From assembly GCA_947172415.1 (NCBI GenBank), contig OX359190.1, positions 558,001 through 622,000 on the forward strand: a stretch of 64,000 nt of DNA. Direction: 5' to 3'. A program made the translations under genes and the position numbers. The notes under the pieces were generated by a model that ran no database searches, was not told the origin of the DNA, and saw nothing but the letters and a program-made list of their open reading frames with translations. This stretch comes from Chondrosia reniformis. Its lineage: Eukaryota > Porifera > Demospongiae > Chondrillida > Chondrillidae. Position 1 is the first letter of the stretch; each line of letters starts with the position of its first letter. Shown here piece after piece: positions 14,617 to 28,713 of this stretch.

Positions 14617-17600
14617 AGATGTGTCCAGGTAGGCCTACTATATAAGGTTTTTCGCTTCTATTTATATGAAGTTTTGTCCAAAGAAAACGGTTGTGGTTGG
14701 GGCTTTTTTTATATATTTCTCGTTATTTCCAGATCGATGAACTGTTTCAAGCAAGTTTAAAGACATAGGGAGTATTTGTGGTTCATCTGAAAACTGCGGA
14801 AAGCGGAAATTATCCTGTAAGTGTCTTGATGGGCCGAGGAGAACGACTTTTCTGATCCCAATTATTTTCGAGAAATCGTCAATTTATTCCACTCTAATTC
14901 TAGATCAGTAAATGGTTCCAAGCAATTTTACACACATACGCAGTATTTCCAATACATTTCAAAACTGTGGCAAATCGGTAAAAGCCTGTATGTGTCTTGG
15001 TGGAGGGAGGAGAGCGACTTTTCATGATACAGAAAACTGGATATAGTGCGAGGACCGATATTTATCGCCTTGACGATATTAATGTTTATGATCGATATTG
15101 CAACTGACCCGGCTGTATGAATTACTCTAAGTCTAATTCCAAACTTACGTTTTAACGTATATAAATATATTCCAATTTCTAGATATATGTTAAATAATGT
15201 TTTTAAAGGAAACTGTAACTCCAAAAATATTTTAAATTATTCTTTCTAAACGTAAATGTATTGTGAGAGAGAGGGAAAAGATGAACATACATTATAAACT
15301 TCAAAAACGTTTTACAAATGTTTCATACATGCCTGTGAATGCTGACTTCACGTATTAGTCTCATATGTTAGTGATTGATAGAGTTACAGCAATAAATGTA
15401 CATTAAATTCTTCTATACAAAGTTAATGTATGGTGAGAGATAGGGCAAATTTAAAGTTGCATCAAAATTTAAAAAACACATTGGATATACTCCATAGGTG
15501 ACTGTGAAAGCTGACACAAAGTCCCAGCTTCATATAAGTCAATTTGATAGAGTTACAGCCCTCAATGTACATTAAATTCTTGTATACAAAATTAATGTAT
15601 GGTGAGAGATAGGGCAAATTAAAAGTTGCATCAAAATTTAAAAAACACATTGGATATACTCCATAGGTGACTGTGAAAGCTGACACAAAGTCCCAGCTTC
15701 ATATATGTCAATTTGGTAGAGTTACAGCCCTCAATGTACAATAAATTCTTGTATACCAAGTTAATGTATGGTGAGAGATAAGGCAAATTTTAAGTTTCAT
15801 CAAAATTTCAAAAACACGTTAGATATACTCCCTAGGTGACTGTGAATGCTGACATAAAGTCCCAGCTTCATTTATGTCAATTTGATAGAGTTACAGCCCA
15901 CAATGTTCATTAAATTCTTGTATACAAAATTAATGTATGGTGAGAGATAGGGCAAATTTAAAATTTCACCAAAATTTCAAAAACACATTGGATATACTCC
16001 CTAGGTGACTGTGAAAGCTGACACAAAGTGCCAGCTTCATATAAGTCAATTTGGTAGAGTTACAGCCCTCAATGTACATTAAATTCTTGTATACAAAATT
16101 AATGTATGGTGAGAGATAGGGCAAATTTAAAGTTGCATCAAAATTTAAAAAACACATTGGATATACTCCATAGATGACTGTGAAAGCTGACACAAAGTCC
16201 CAGCTTCATATATGTCAATTTGGTAGAGTTACAGCCCTCAATGTACATTAAATTCTTGTATACAAAATTAATGTATGGTGAGAGATAAGGCAAATTTAAA
16301 GTTGCATCAAAATTTCAAAAACACATTAGATATACTCCCTAGGTGACTGTGAATGCTGACACAAAGTCCCAGCTTCATATATGTCAATTTGATAGAGTTA
16401 CAGCCCTCAATGTACAATAAATTCTTATATACAAAGTTAATGTATGGTGAGAGATAAGGCAAATTTTAAGTTTCATCAAAATTTCAAAAACACATTAGAT
16501 ATACTCCCTAGGTGACTGTGAAAGCTGACACAAAGTCCCAGCTTCATATAAGTCAATTTGGTAGAGTTACAGCCCTCAATGTACATTAAATTCTTGTATA
16601 CAAAATTAATGTATGGTGAGAGATAGGGCAAATTTAAAGTTGCATCAAAATTTCAAAAACACGTTAGATATACTCCCTAGGTGACTGTCAAAGCTGACAC
16701 AAAGTCCCAGCTTCATATATGCCAATTTGGTAGAGTTACAGCCCTCAATGTACAATAAATTCTTATATACAAAGTTAATGTATGGTGAGAGATAAGGCAA
16801 ATTTTAAGTTGCATCAAAATTTCAAAAACACATTGGATATACTCCATAGGTGACTGTGAAAGCTAACACAAAGTCCCAACTTCATATAAGTCAATTTGGT
16901 AGAGTTACAGCCCTCAATGTACATTAAATTCTTGTATACAAAATTAATGTATGGTGAGAGATAGGGCAAATTTAAAGTTGCATCAAAATTTAAAAAACAC
17001 ATTGGATATACTCCATAGGTGACTGTGAAAGCTGACACAAAGTCCCAGCTTCATATAAGTCAATTTGGTAGAGTTACAGCCCTCAATGTACATTAAATTC
17101 TTGTATACAAAATTAATGTATGGTGAGAGATAAGGCAAATTTTAAGTTTCATCAAAATTTAAAAAACACATTAGATATACTCCCTAGGTGACTGTGAATG
17201 CTGACACAAAGTCCCAGCTTCATATATGTCAATTTGATAGAGTTACAGCCCTCAATGTACAATAAATTCTTATATACAAAGTTAATGTATGGTGAGAGAT
17301 AAGGCAAATTTTAAGTTTCATTAAATTTCAAAAACACATTAGATATACTCCCTAGGTGACTGTGAAAGCTGACACAAAGTCCCAGCTTCATATATGTCAA
17401 TTTGATAGAGTTACAGCCCTCAATGTACAATAAATTCTTATATACAAAGTTAATGTATGGTGAGAGATAAGGCAAATTTTAAGTTTCATCAAAATTTCAA
17501 AAACACATTAGATATACTCCCTAGGTGACTGGGAATGCTGACACAAAGTCCCAGCTTCATATATGTCAATTTGATAGAGTTACAGCCCTTAATGTACAAT

Positions 17601-19318
17601 AAATTCTTGAATACAAAATTAATGTATGGTGTGAGATAGGGCAAATTTTCAGTTTCATCAAAATTTCAAAAACACATTGGATATACTCCATAGGTGACTG
17701 TGAAAGCTGACACAAAGTCCCAGCTTCATATATGTCAATTTGATAGAGTTACAGCCCTCAATGTACAATAAATTCTTATATACAAAGTTAATGTATGGTG
17801 AGAGATAAGGCAAATTTAAAGTTGCATCAAAATTTAAAAAACATATTGGATATACTCCATAGGTGACTGTGAAAGCTGACACAAAGTCCCAGCTTCATAT
17901 ATGTCAATTTGACAGAGTTACAGCCCTCAATGTACAATAAATTCTTATATACAAAATTAATGTATGGTGAGAGATAAGGCAAATTTTAAGTTTCATCAAA
18001 ATTTCAAAAACACATTAGATATACTCCCTAGGTGACTGTGAATGCTGACACAAAGTCCCAGCTTCATATATGTCAATTTGGTAGAGTTACAGCCCTCAAT
18101 GTACAATAAATTCTTGTATACAAAATTAATGTATGATGAGAGATAGGGCAAATTTTCAGTTTCATCAAAAATTCAAAAACACATTGGATATACTCCATAG
18201 GTGACTGTGAAAGCTGACACAAAGTCCCAGCTTCATATATGTCAATTTGATAGAGTTACAGCCCTCAATGTACAATAAATTCTTATATACAAAGTTAATG
18301 TATGGTGAGAAATAAGGCAAATTTTAAGTTTCATCAAAATTTCAAAAACACATTAGATATACTCCCTAGGTGACTGTGAATGCTGACATAAAGTCCCAGC
18401 TTCATATATGTCAATTTGGTAGAGTTACAGCCCTCAATGTACAATAAATTCTTGTATACAAAGTTAATGTATGGTGAGAGATAAGGCAAATTTTAAGTTT
18501 CATCAAAATTTCAAAAACACATTGGATATACTCCATAGGTGACTGTGAAAGCTGACACAAAGTCCCAGCTTCATATATGTCAATTTGGTAGAGTTACAGC
18601 CCTCAATGTACAATAAATTCTTGTATACAAAGTTAATGTATGGTTAGAGATATGGCAAATTTTAAGTTTCATCAAAATTTCAAAAACACATTGGACATAC
18701 TCCATAGGTGACTGTGAATGCTGACACAAAGTCACAGCTTCATATCTTTCCATTTGATAGAGTTACAGAACTATAATTTTAAGTACTATTTTGTACTATA
18801 TAGAGATAATTGCGTAATATTATATATGGCCGACCGTTAGAAGGTGTATGTAACGATAAAATTCGATACTATATCTGAAAATCTAGAAGACTTTCTAAAT
18901 TTTATTATACATTGGAAAATGCACTGTGTAGCACTTGATTGTTATTGAAGCACTATCTATCCATATTTAATATATGGATCTGGTTAAAGTGAAATTTTGT
19001 CAATCGACGGCCAATGAAACTGCAAAGAAAAAAAGTTGGACCATACCGAACGCTACCATCCACGACGCTCAGAGGCCGGGATCGGTGGTAACGCTCTGCC
19101 GAGTTGAGCTTTGGGTGTCACTTGCGTGAGAAGAACCAGTTCTTCTCGATATGGCCGACTCATATGAATCCTAAGATATCAGATGCCAATCCCACATTAC
19201 GTGGAACCCCCCCGAAATCCGGATTATTGGTGAGCACGTCTCTATGGCACCAACCGATTAGGAGACAGCTTCAGAGTCTAAGCGCTACCAACCTCTATGG
19301 GAACCGCAACCACCATAG
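14617..19318 (+). repeat. Satellite unit B' (about 21 monomers)
   Basis: Follows unit B monomer by monomer for about 2.4 kb and then diverges in monomer order. It is 1526 bp shorter than B, about nine monomers, as expected from unequal exchange within the array. Confidence 0.87.
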
Positions 19319-20350
19319 AGATGTGTCCAGGTAGGCCTACTATATAAGGTTTTTCGCTTCTATTTATATGAAGTTTTGTCCAAAGAAAACGGTTGTGGTT
19401 GGGGCTTTTTTTATATATTTCTCGTTATTTCCAGATCGGTGAACTGTTTCAAGCAAGTTTAAAGACATAGGGAGTATTTGTGGTTCATCTGAAAACTGCG
19501 GAAAGCGGAAATTATCCTGTAAGTGTCTTGATGGGCCGAGGAGAACGACTTTTCTGATCCCAATTATTTTCGAGAAATCGTCAATTTATTCCACTCTAAT
19601 TCTAGATCAGTAAATGGTTCCAAGCAATTTTACACACATACGCAGTATTTCCAATACATTTCAAAACTGTGGCAAATGGGTAAAAGCCTGTTATGTGTCT
19701 TGGTGGAGGGAGGAGAGCGACTTTTCATGATACAGAAAACTGGATATAGTGCGAGGACCGATATTTATCGCCTTGACGATATTAATGTTTATGATCGATA
19801 TTGCAACTGACCCGGCTGTATGAATTACTCTAAGTCTAATTCCAAACTTACGTTTTAGCGTATATAAATAAATTCTAATTTCTAGATATATGTTAAATAA
19901 TGTTTTTAAAGGAAACTGTAACTCCAAAGATGTTTTAAATTATTCTTTCTAAACGTAAATGTATTGTGAGAGAGAGGGAAAAGATGAACATACATTATAA
20001 ACCTTAAAAAACATTTTGCAATACATGCCTGTGATAGCTGACATCACGTATTAGTCTCATATGTTAGTGATTGATAGAGTTACAGCAATAAATGTACATT
20101 AAATTCTTGAATACAAAGTTAATGAATGGTGAGAGATAGGGCAAATTTTTAGTTTCATTAAAATTCCAAAAACACATTGGACATACTCCATAGGTGTCTG
20201 TGAATGTGACTTTGTGTCAGCATTTACAGACACCTATTGAGTATGTCCAATGAGATTTTTCGCATGTCTGTGAATGCTGACACCAAGTAATAGCCTCATA
20301 GCTTTCAATTTGAGGAAGTTGCAGCCCCAAATGTACATAAACTGCTAATA
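19319..20350 (+). repeat. Satellite unit C', decayed array edge
   Basis: Begins like unit C. From about 19690 it gathers small indels and substitutions, holds only one or two monomers, then inverts (see the hairpin at 20175) and fades into unrelated DNA by about 20350. Decay at the edge is normal for satellites, where homogenisation is weakest. Confidence 0.8.
20175..20252. repeat. Inverted monomer pair forming a hairpin at the array edge
   Basis: CATTGGACATACTCCATAGG on the left arm is answered by an inverted copy ending GAGTATGTCCAATG. The arms are about 32 bp with few mismatches, around a loop of about 14 bp. It is a satellite monomer facing its own inverted copy, and it marks the end of the ordered array. 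Confidence 0.85.
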
Positions 20351-20367
20351 TACGAAGTTAATTTATA

Positions 20368-20574
20368 GTGCAAAAGAGGCATGAAAGTAGATTGCAGGCT
20401 TGTGAAATGATGTGTTTGCGAAGAATAGAGGGTGTGTCGAGGATAGATAGAGTTAGAAATGAGGACATTCGTAATATAAGTCTCTGGGACAAGTGGCGGT
20501 GGTGGCAAGGTGAAGGACAGGCAGATGAGGTGGAGGAGAAGCTAGATGGTGGTAGACTCGTAAAACAAGTGTAA
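20368..20574 (+). mobile_element. LINE fragment, C-terminal end of reverse-transcriptase ORF
   Basis: The 68-residue open frame reads RLQACEMMCLRRIEGVSRID and then RVRNEDIRN. This fits the pattern common to the C-terminal tails of RTE- and Jockey-like LINE polyproteins (LEAFEMWCLRR..SW.D.V.NE.V). No upstream reverse-transcriptase or endonuclease segment is present, so this is a dead 5'-truncated relic. The exact clade cannot be told. Confidence 0.55.
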
Positions 20575-20695
20575 TAGACTCTGCTATACCATCCCCTTCA
20601 TAGAACATATTACTGTTATTTGACATATATATTTTATTATAATATATATATATATTAGCAGCTGCCTCATAGGAGACTAAAGCCTGGCTGAATAA

Positions 20696-20917
20696 TACCG
20701 TATATCGGGAATTGAATGCGTGTGTCAAAAGAATGCGAATTGCGAGTTTTGACTGTATGCGCAATCTTTTGACACGTATTGATTTGACACCTCATAATTT
20801 CGTATATATACACGTCCCGTACACCTAAGCTTTATCTCGCATTCTTTAACCATAATGTTTACTTAAACCCGTAATTCACAATCTTTAACTCTCGCATTCA
20901 TATACCGATATACGGTA
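20696..20917. mobile_element. TA-flanked MITE, copy 1
   Basis: Terminal inverted repeats TACCGTATATCGG and CCGATATACGGTA bound a 222-bp non-coding element, with further inverted similarity inside (GAATGCG/CGCATTC). TA at both ends fits a Tc1/mariner-type target duplication. A second copy lies at 41125-41344. Confidence 0.85.
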
Positions 20918-21041
20918 ATAATTTATGGTGTGAAATAGGCAAATCCAAAAACTCATTGAACATCCTTTAAGTATAATAAAAGTGAACTATACAGATCATA
21001 TATTTCAGGTATATGTTGAGTATGTTGTGTTCTGTAGTTGG

Positions 21042-24251
<3,210 letters not shown>

Positions 24252-24588
24252 ATTCGCAGAGCTCGTAGTCTTTCAGGCACTTCACGATCGCCTGCGGGTT
24301 ACTACACTGTCGGATTGCTGTACCTACTGGTCAAGTACTGGTGAGATGTGTGGTAGCAAGCATACAGCACCAGGCTCCAGGCTATCGCAACCAAACTATA
24401 GAAAAACTACAAAAATAGAAAATGATTTAAAAAGTAAACAAAAAGTAATTGCAATACAAATTTACCAAACAAATTATTCTTTGAACTGTTCTTTTTGATA
24501 ATCTCATTCAGACGCCATCTTGGGAATATAACGTCTGTATTTCCGTATAAATTCAATATAAAATAATACATCACCAGAGAGTATAGAA
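24252..24588. promoter_or_regulatory. Shared bidirectional promoter region
   Basis: Only 337 bp separate the RNF113 start codon (minus) from the start codon of the next gene (plus). There is no clear TATA box for either direction. CAGACGCCATCTTGGGA near 24510 contains a YY1-like CCATCTTGG. Head-to-head housekeeping genes commonly share such a promoter; sharing here is inferred from position. Confidence 0.6.
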
Positions 24589-26369
24589 ATGGGTAACAGT
24601 GCTACCAGTGCTTCAAGTCGGGTACAAGGAGATTCTCTCCCTCCCTTCCTTACTGGAGATGGGAAGGGAAGCAGAGAACAGAACGAACACCCTCCACTCA
24701 TGAGCCGCCACACGCTCTCGTCGATGAGTTTCCACGACCATCACTCCTCGTCCCAACACTCCCTCCCTGGCAGCAGCGGTAGGCACAGACAGCGAGGAAT
24801 CAACCGCTCTATGAGCGAAAGGGAGAGACGCACGCAACCGAAAAACGAAAGTCCTGTACAATCGACCAGTGTGGATATTATGAGCAAGGACTCGGTCGAG
24901 GCGCACATTGTACACAAGCACCCGCCAGTGAATGAACGGTCCGTGGAGCTCGGGAGCACTGTGATAGTACAGTTTGATAAATCTCTCAAGGTTGTCAAAG
25001 ATGAGGACTTGATAACGGTTAGAGATTAATAATTGAAATTTTATATGGAGCAAACTATGTTAACTGATAAGGATTAATATAAACATTATTATTAATACAA
25101 ACAATCCCAAACAATGTCCTCATGGCCCAAAACTGAGAGTTCATTGGCTCTCTGGATGGCAACGGAGATCCTCTGAACCAAACACTTGTGAGCTCTAGAG
25201 TCACCAGTAGTCCTCATCAACCTGTGACTAATACTCTTATTCTTATTCTTATACTTATTCTTCTCATTTTAGTATTATTAAAGTGCCCATGCATATATAT
25301 ACAGTTAATATGTTTGTTAATTACAGAAGAAATTAACATGCGATACATTAATTATTTGCTACAAATTCACATTCACATTCAAATGGCAGAATGTGTATTA
25401 TGTGAGATGTACTTTTGTTAACTTGATGTTTTTCCAAATAGCAGTGAAATCTTTAGCGACTGCAGTGATTGTTGTGCAATAAAATGGATTGATTGCATCA
25501 CACTAGTAGTCACATGACCTCTACTGTCATTTGGTTCTTTTCTGTTTCAGCTGACATGTACTGATGGGACAACTCCGGTTGTGGTAAAGGGACGTGTCAT
25601 CCATAATGCTACCACAAACCGCTCGGAATTTATTCCTCTCCGCCCTCTGAAGCCACAGCAGTGCTATGAAGTCAAAGTGACTGGTCGAGCTGTTACCACA
25701 GATACATGTACTTTTTCCAGCAATATATCGAGTTATCGATGGAAGTTTCAAACTGGTTCACCAGTTGTGAAAACCATTAATGTCAAGATCAAGGGAGAAG
25801 ATGAAATGGTATGCTATCATGTAACTGTAACTGTCATGTGATAATCACATGACTGAATTGTCTTTATAATTTGTGACAAAGAGTGAGTTGTGGATGGGGT
25901 ACACTTATTTTAGCCTATAAATGTAATTGTCACATGTATGTCAGGTGATTGTCACACGTATGTCAGGTGACTGTCACACGTATGTCAGGTGATTGTCACA
26001 CGTATGTCAGGTGACTCTCACATGAAAAATCTAAGATACCATTTCCCTACATGCTATATGCCTATTCTGTAAAAGAGCCTATAGGGGAACTAAACCTGAA
26101 GTGACATGTATGTCAAGTGACTGTCACACGTATGTCAGGTGATTGTTACTTTTGTTACATAGATTAAATTTACTATGAACGAACACGTGTACCAGGATGT
26201 CTACAACTCCCTAGTGGATTGGGCTGCCAGAAAAATTGGTATCTCTGGGGAGTTCCTCAAAGACATGTGTACAGTAGACTCTAATGGATTTCAGGTGGTG
26301 ATCAGCAACGATCGAGATCTTCTCAATGTTCAGGACAATCAAGTGGTCATTGTCGATGTTAAGGACTGA
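24589..26369 (+). CDS. Unnamed protein: myristoyl N-terminus, Ig-like (SbsA-type) fold, ubiquitin/PB1-like tail
   Basis: Three exons: 24589-25017, 25551-25808 and 26163-26369, joined in phase 0, 297 residues. The N-terminus MGNSATSAS fits an N-myristoylation signal and leads a low-complexity Ser/His/Arg region to about residue 120. Residues 122-190 (GSTVIVQFDKSLKVV, then IPLRPLKPQQCYEVKVTG) resemble the Big_5/SbsA Ig-like fold, with its FsksL and FxPxxPLxPxxxYxVxV pattern. The last 80 residues (KTINVKIKGEDEM, then DRDLLNVQDNQVVIVDV) look like a PB1- or ubiquitin-like beta-grasp. Exon 1's donor (GGTTAGAG) is weak, and reading through it stops after three codons, which gives a possible short isoform. 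Function unknown; probably membrane-tethered. Confidence 0.72.
25935..26140. repeat. 22-bp minisatellite interrupted by a dispersed repeat
   Basis: GTATGTCAGGTGATTGTCAC recurs every 22 bp (25936, 25958 and on). The array is split at 26023-26098 by a copy of the dispersed repeat (AAAATCTAAGATACCATTTC to ACTAAACCTGAAG), after which the 22-bp units resume. The insertion is therefore younger than the minisatellite. It lies in intron 2 of the 24589 gene. Confidence 0.88.
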
Positions 26370-26693
26370 GTGCACTTGCAGGACTTTACAAACACAACTT
26401 GTCTGTTAATGCAAGTGAAAGCAATTCATTGTGTTACAAGCGTCTCTACAACTTTTCCCCAAATTCTAGACAATTCCGCTTACAGTCATTTCATGAGAAC
26501 TATATTTAACTCTTTATAATAATGTTTTCAATGCAGTAAAATCTATTGAATTGCAAATCATTAAAATCACTGTACAATGTGTGAATACAATTCAAATCAA
26601 AATGTAGTTTCAGTGAATATACAATACAAATATAGTTACAATGTACATTAAATTACAGAATATACAAGTTTACATTACAGGGAGTTCAACAAG

Positions 26694-27671
26694 TTATTGA
26701 TGGAAAGAATTATTGAACAATGGACCTGTCTGGGTTTGGCGCTCCAGAGCAATACATCTATTTTTCCAAATTTGCAATTCTCTCTTAATCCTCTCCTTCT
26801 CCAATGTCATGTTGCTCAGTTGACTCTTGAGATGTTTAACCTCATCGCCGAGGGTGCAAATTGTCGTCATCTTTCGCTCACGACAGGTGCGAGCTGCCTG
26901 CTTATTCTTTCCCCGTTTGCGTATTTCCTTTGCTCTTCTCAATACATCATCAGAAATGCTATTTTGTTTGGCAATAATTTTGAGCTTTGTAAAAGGAATC
27001 TCAATCAGCTCGTCTTCTGTCAGACCAGGAATGATTGATTCGTTGAGCACTGTATGATTGCTAGCAGTAGCAGTTGCTTCAGAAGTGGAACTGGAGGGGA
27101 GGGAGACATTGACTCCGCCTCTCGGCCCACTGCCTAGTGGAATGTGGTTCACTGGAACATTTGGATCACAATTTGGAACAGGTAGGTAGTTATTGGCAGT
27201 GGATGGTTCTACTCTTACAGAAGGTGGGCTACAAATGGGACTGGTAAGAATGTTATCAAATACAGATCTTCCCAGATGATCAATATTCAAATCCTTCAAA
27301 AGTTCGCCACACCAATCGCTAGAACTTCCGGTGGATGAGGAGACAAAGTTCGCATCTGCTGAAGTGAATTCATTGGCGGTAGAAACAGTTCCTAGTACAG
27401 CCAAATCTCCATTCGAAACAGGCTGGTCAAAGAAGCCTGGAAAATCTCCATAGCCGTGGTCTATATCATCAGGTTGACACGCCTTTTTAGAGGCCTCGGG
27501 AACCTGGTCGCCATTGGCGTTGGGAAGACCAGCGTTATCATCGCTATCACAGAATCCCTCGTCTACATCTTCCATCCCTATTCCAAAGAAACATTTATTG
27601 TCAGAATCAGAGGTTTCAGAAACCCAGTCTTCGAAAGGATTAAGTCCTGATCCGTGAACGGGAAAGTCCAT
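26694..27671 (-). CDS. CNC-type bZIP transcription factor (NFE2/NRF-like), intronless
   Basis: A single 325-residue frame from ATG at 27671. Residues about 1-130 are acidic and Ser/Asn-rich (EDWVSETSDSDN, DIDHGYGDFPGFFDQ), as in activation domains. From about residue 213, LTEDELIEIPFTKLK and ISDDVLRRAKEIRKR form a CNC-like helix. It runs into the basic region RGKNKQAARTCRERKM (about 253-268), which carries the bZIP signature N-x2-AA-x2-CR, and then a leucine-zipper heptad region to about residue 312. CNC bZIPs bind antioxidant-response type sites with small Maf partners. The NRF2 ETGE/DLG KEAP1-binding motifs are not evident, although ETSDSD lies near the N-terminus. The lack of introns suggests either an ancestral state or retroposition. 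Confidence 0.88.
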   Translation of the reverse strand: MDFPVHGSGLNPFEDWVSETSDSDNKCFFGIGMEDVDEGFCDSDDNAGLPNANGDQVPEASKKACQPDDIDHGYGDFPGFFDQPVSNGDLAVLGTVSTANEFTSADANFVSSSTGSSSDWCGELLKDLNIDHLGRSVFDNILTSPICSPPSVRVEPSTANNYLPVPNCDPNVPVNHIPLGSGPRGGVNVSLPSSSTSEATATASNHTVLNESIIPGLTEDELIEIPFTKLKIIAKQNSISDDVLRRAKEIRKRGKNKQAARTCRERKMTTICTLGDEVKHLKSQLSNMTLEKERIKRELQIWKNRCIALERQTQTGPLFNNSFHQ

Positions 27672-28713
27672 GTTTTCTCTTCGTTTCTATTTATTGCTTA
27701 ATTCTTAATTTCCAATCTTTCAATCTCCGTGTCTCAGTTATGATTCCAGTCGCCTTTTATATGAAGATATTTATTTTTAGTAACCAGCTACTATTCTAAG
27801 AATATGACGACATTGACGTAATATAGGTTTACTATTTTTATAAGCAGGAACGCCCTGAGATCTAGGGTGGTTTCGTTACCGTAATCAAATAAGGAATGGA
27901 ATGTACGCAGTTTCGACACCCACGCAAAGGGTTTAATTAAGGAGCAATCTTTTGTACTAAAAGGATAAGAAAAACATTTTCCCAAATGCCTTGAATCAAG
28001 TGAAGCAGATTTCAAAATACAAAGCGTTCATGCTCATGTTAATAATTACGTAGTTAATTTTATACTCCATAATCCATTGATAATAATAATGAAACTGTAC
28101 CAACTCCATGATGGTTGTGTGTGTTTATAGTCAACTAGCTGGATAAATATAGATCACTGTTAGCCTGTTCAGTAATGAATTTCTCTAAGCTTTTGAGGTC
28201 GAGTTTATTTCTTTGTTAGTCAATGTGCTGTCATCCATCAAATGCTGAGGACAGCAACTTGTATATATTGCATCATTAATCATTAGCATATATTCCAGTG
28301 TATTATATCAAAAAAGACAAAGATTCCCAGAGTCACTAATCAAGGGTGGAATTCCCAGAAACAGTTGTCTGGCCCAGTGAAGAAGAAGATGAAAAAGAAG
28401 TCTCCTATATCCTCATATTAAGCCACCAGGTTTAGTTCTTTAGGCATAGCATTTAGGAAAATGGTGTATTAGGTATTAGATTATTCATGTGATCCTATAG
28501 CTAACTTGTATAATGTATCTTAAGCATTGCTGTATACATTTGTGTCTATGTAGTATTCACTGGACACATAAAACTGTTCAATGGATCACATGCACAAGTT
28601 CATGTATAAAATGATTAATAGCGGTTGCTAACTGTAAATAACTGCTTACAAAAATTTTATACCGTCTCATTTTTGTTTTGCAAAATAGGTCACGTGCCAA
28701 TCACATGATTAAA
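27672..28713. other. Intergenic region between the bZIP gene and UTP23
   Basis: AT-rich, with no credible open frame. It should hold the bZIP promoter at its left end and the UTP23 promoter at its right end. The one recognisable feature is a dispersed repeat at 28312-28500 (GGTGGAATTCCCAGAAACAG), in the same direction as the first copy at 21909. Confidence 0.7.
28312..28500. repeat. Dispersed short repeat copy
   Basis: Shares AGACAAAGATTCCCAGAG, CAGAAACAGTTGTCTGGCCC and a GGCATAGCATTTAGGAAAAT block with the copy at 21909-22135. An internal part is deleted. Confidence 0.72.

Larger units (their letters stand above)
1..20350. repeat. Higher-order satellite array of 169-bp monomers
   Basis: Five complete units and one partial unit lie head to tail. 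Each has a roughly 640-bp AT-rich 5' segment, a run of 169-bp monomers, and a roughly 540-bp 3' segment that includes a GC-richer block. Unit lengths are 3026, 6228, 2340, 3022 and 4702 bp. They differ by whole multiples of about 169 bp (B minus B' is about 9 monomers, A minus C about 4). Monomers recur every 169 bp, for example TAATGTATGG at 981, 1150 and 1319. Open frames inside the array carry no credible protein. The period is near nucleosome length, as in many centromeric satellites, but a centromeric role is only a possibility. Confidence 0.93.

Noticed and set aside
312-20000. Repeated 98-, 76- and 74-residue open frames throughout the first 20 kb
   Set aside because: They follow the satellite period exactly, overlap monomer boundaries, some start at TTG, and show no domain or codon signal. 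They exist only because the repeat lacks stops in one frame.
1-20350. CRISPR-like array
   Set aside because: Monomers are contiguous with no unique spacers, the period is 169 bp, and the genome is eukaryotic.
20305-20764. Overlapping minus-strand frames across the LINE tail
   Set aside because: Antisense shadows of the reverse-transcriptase fragment and of AT-rich DNA.
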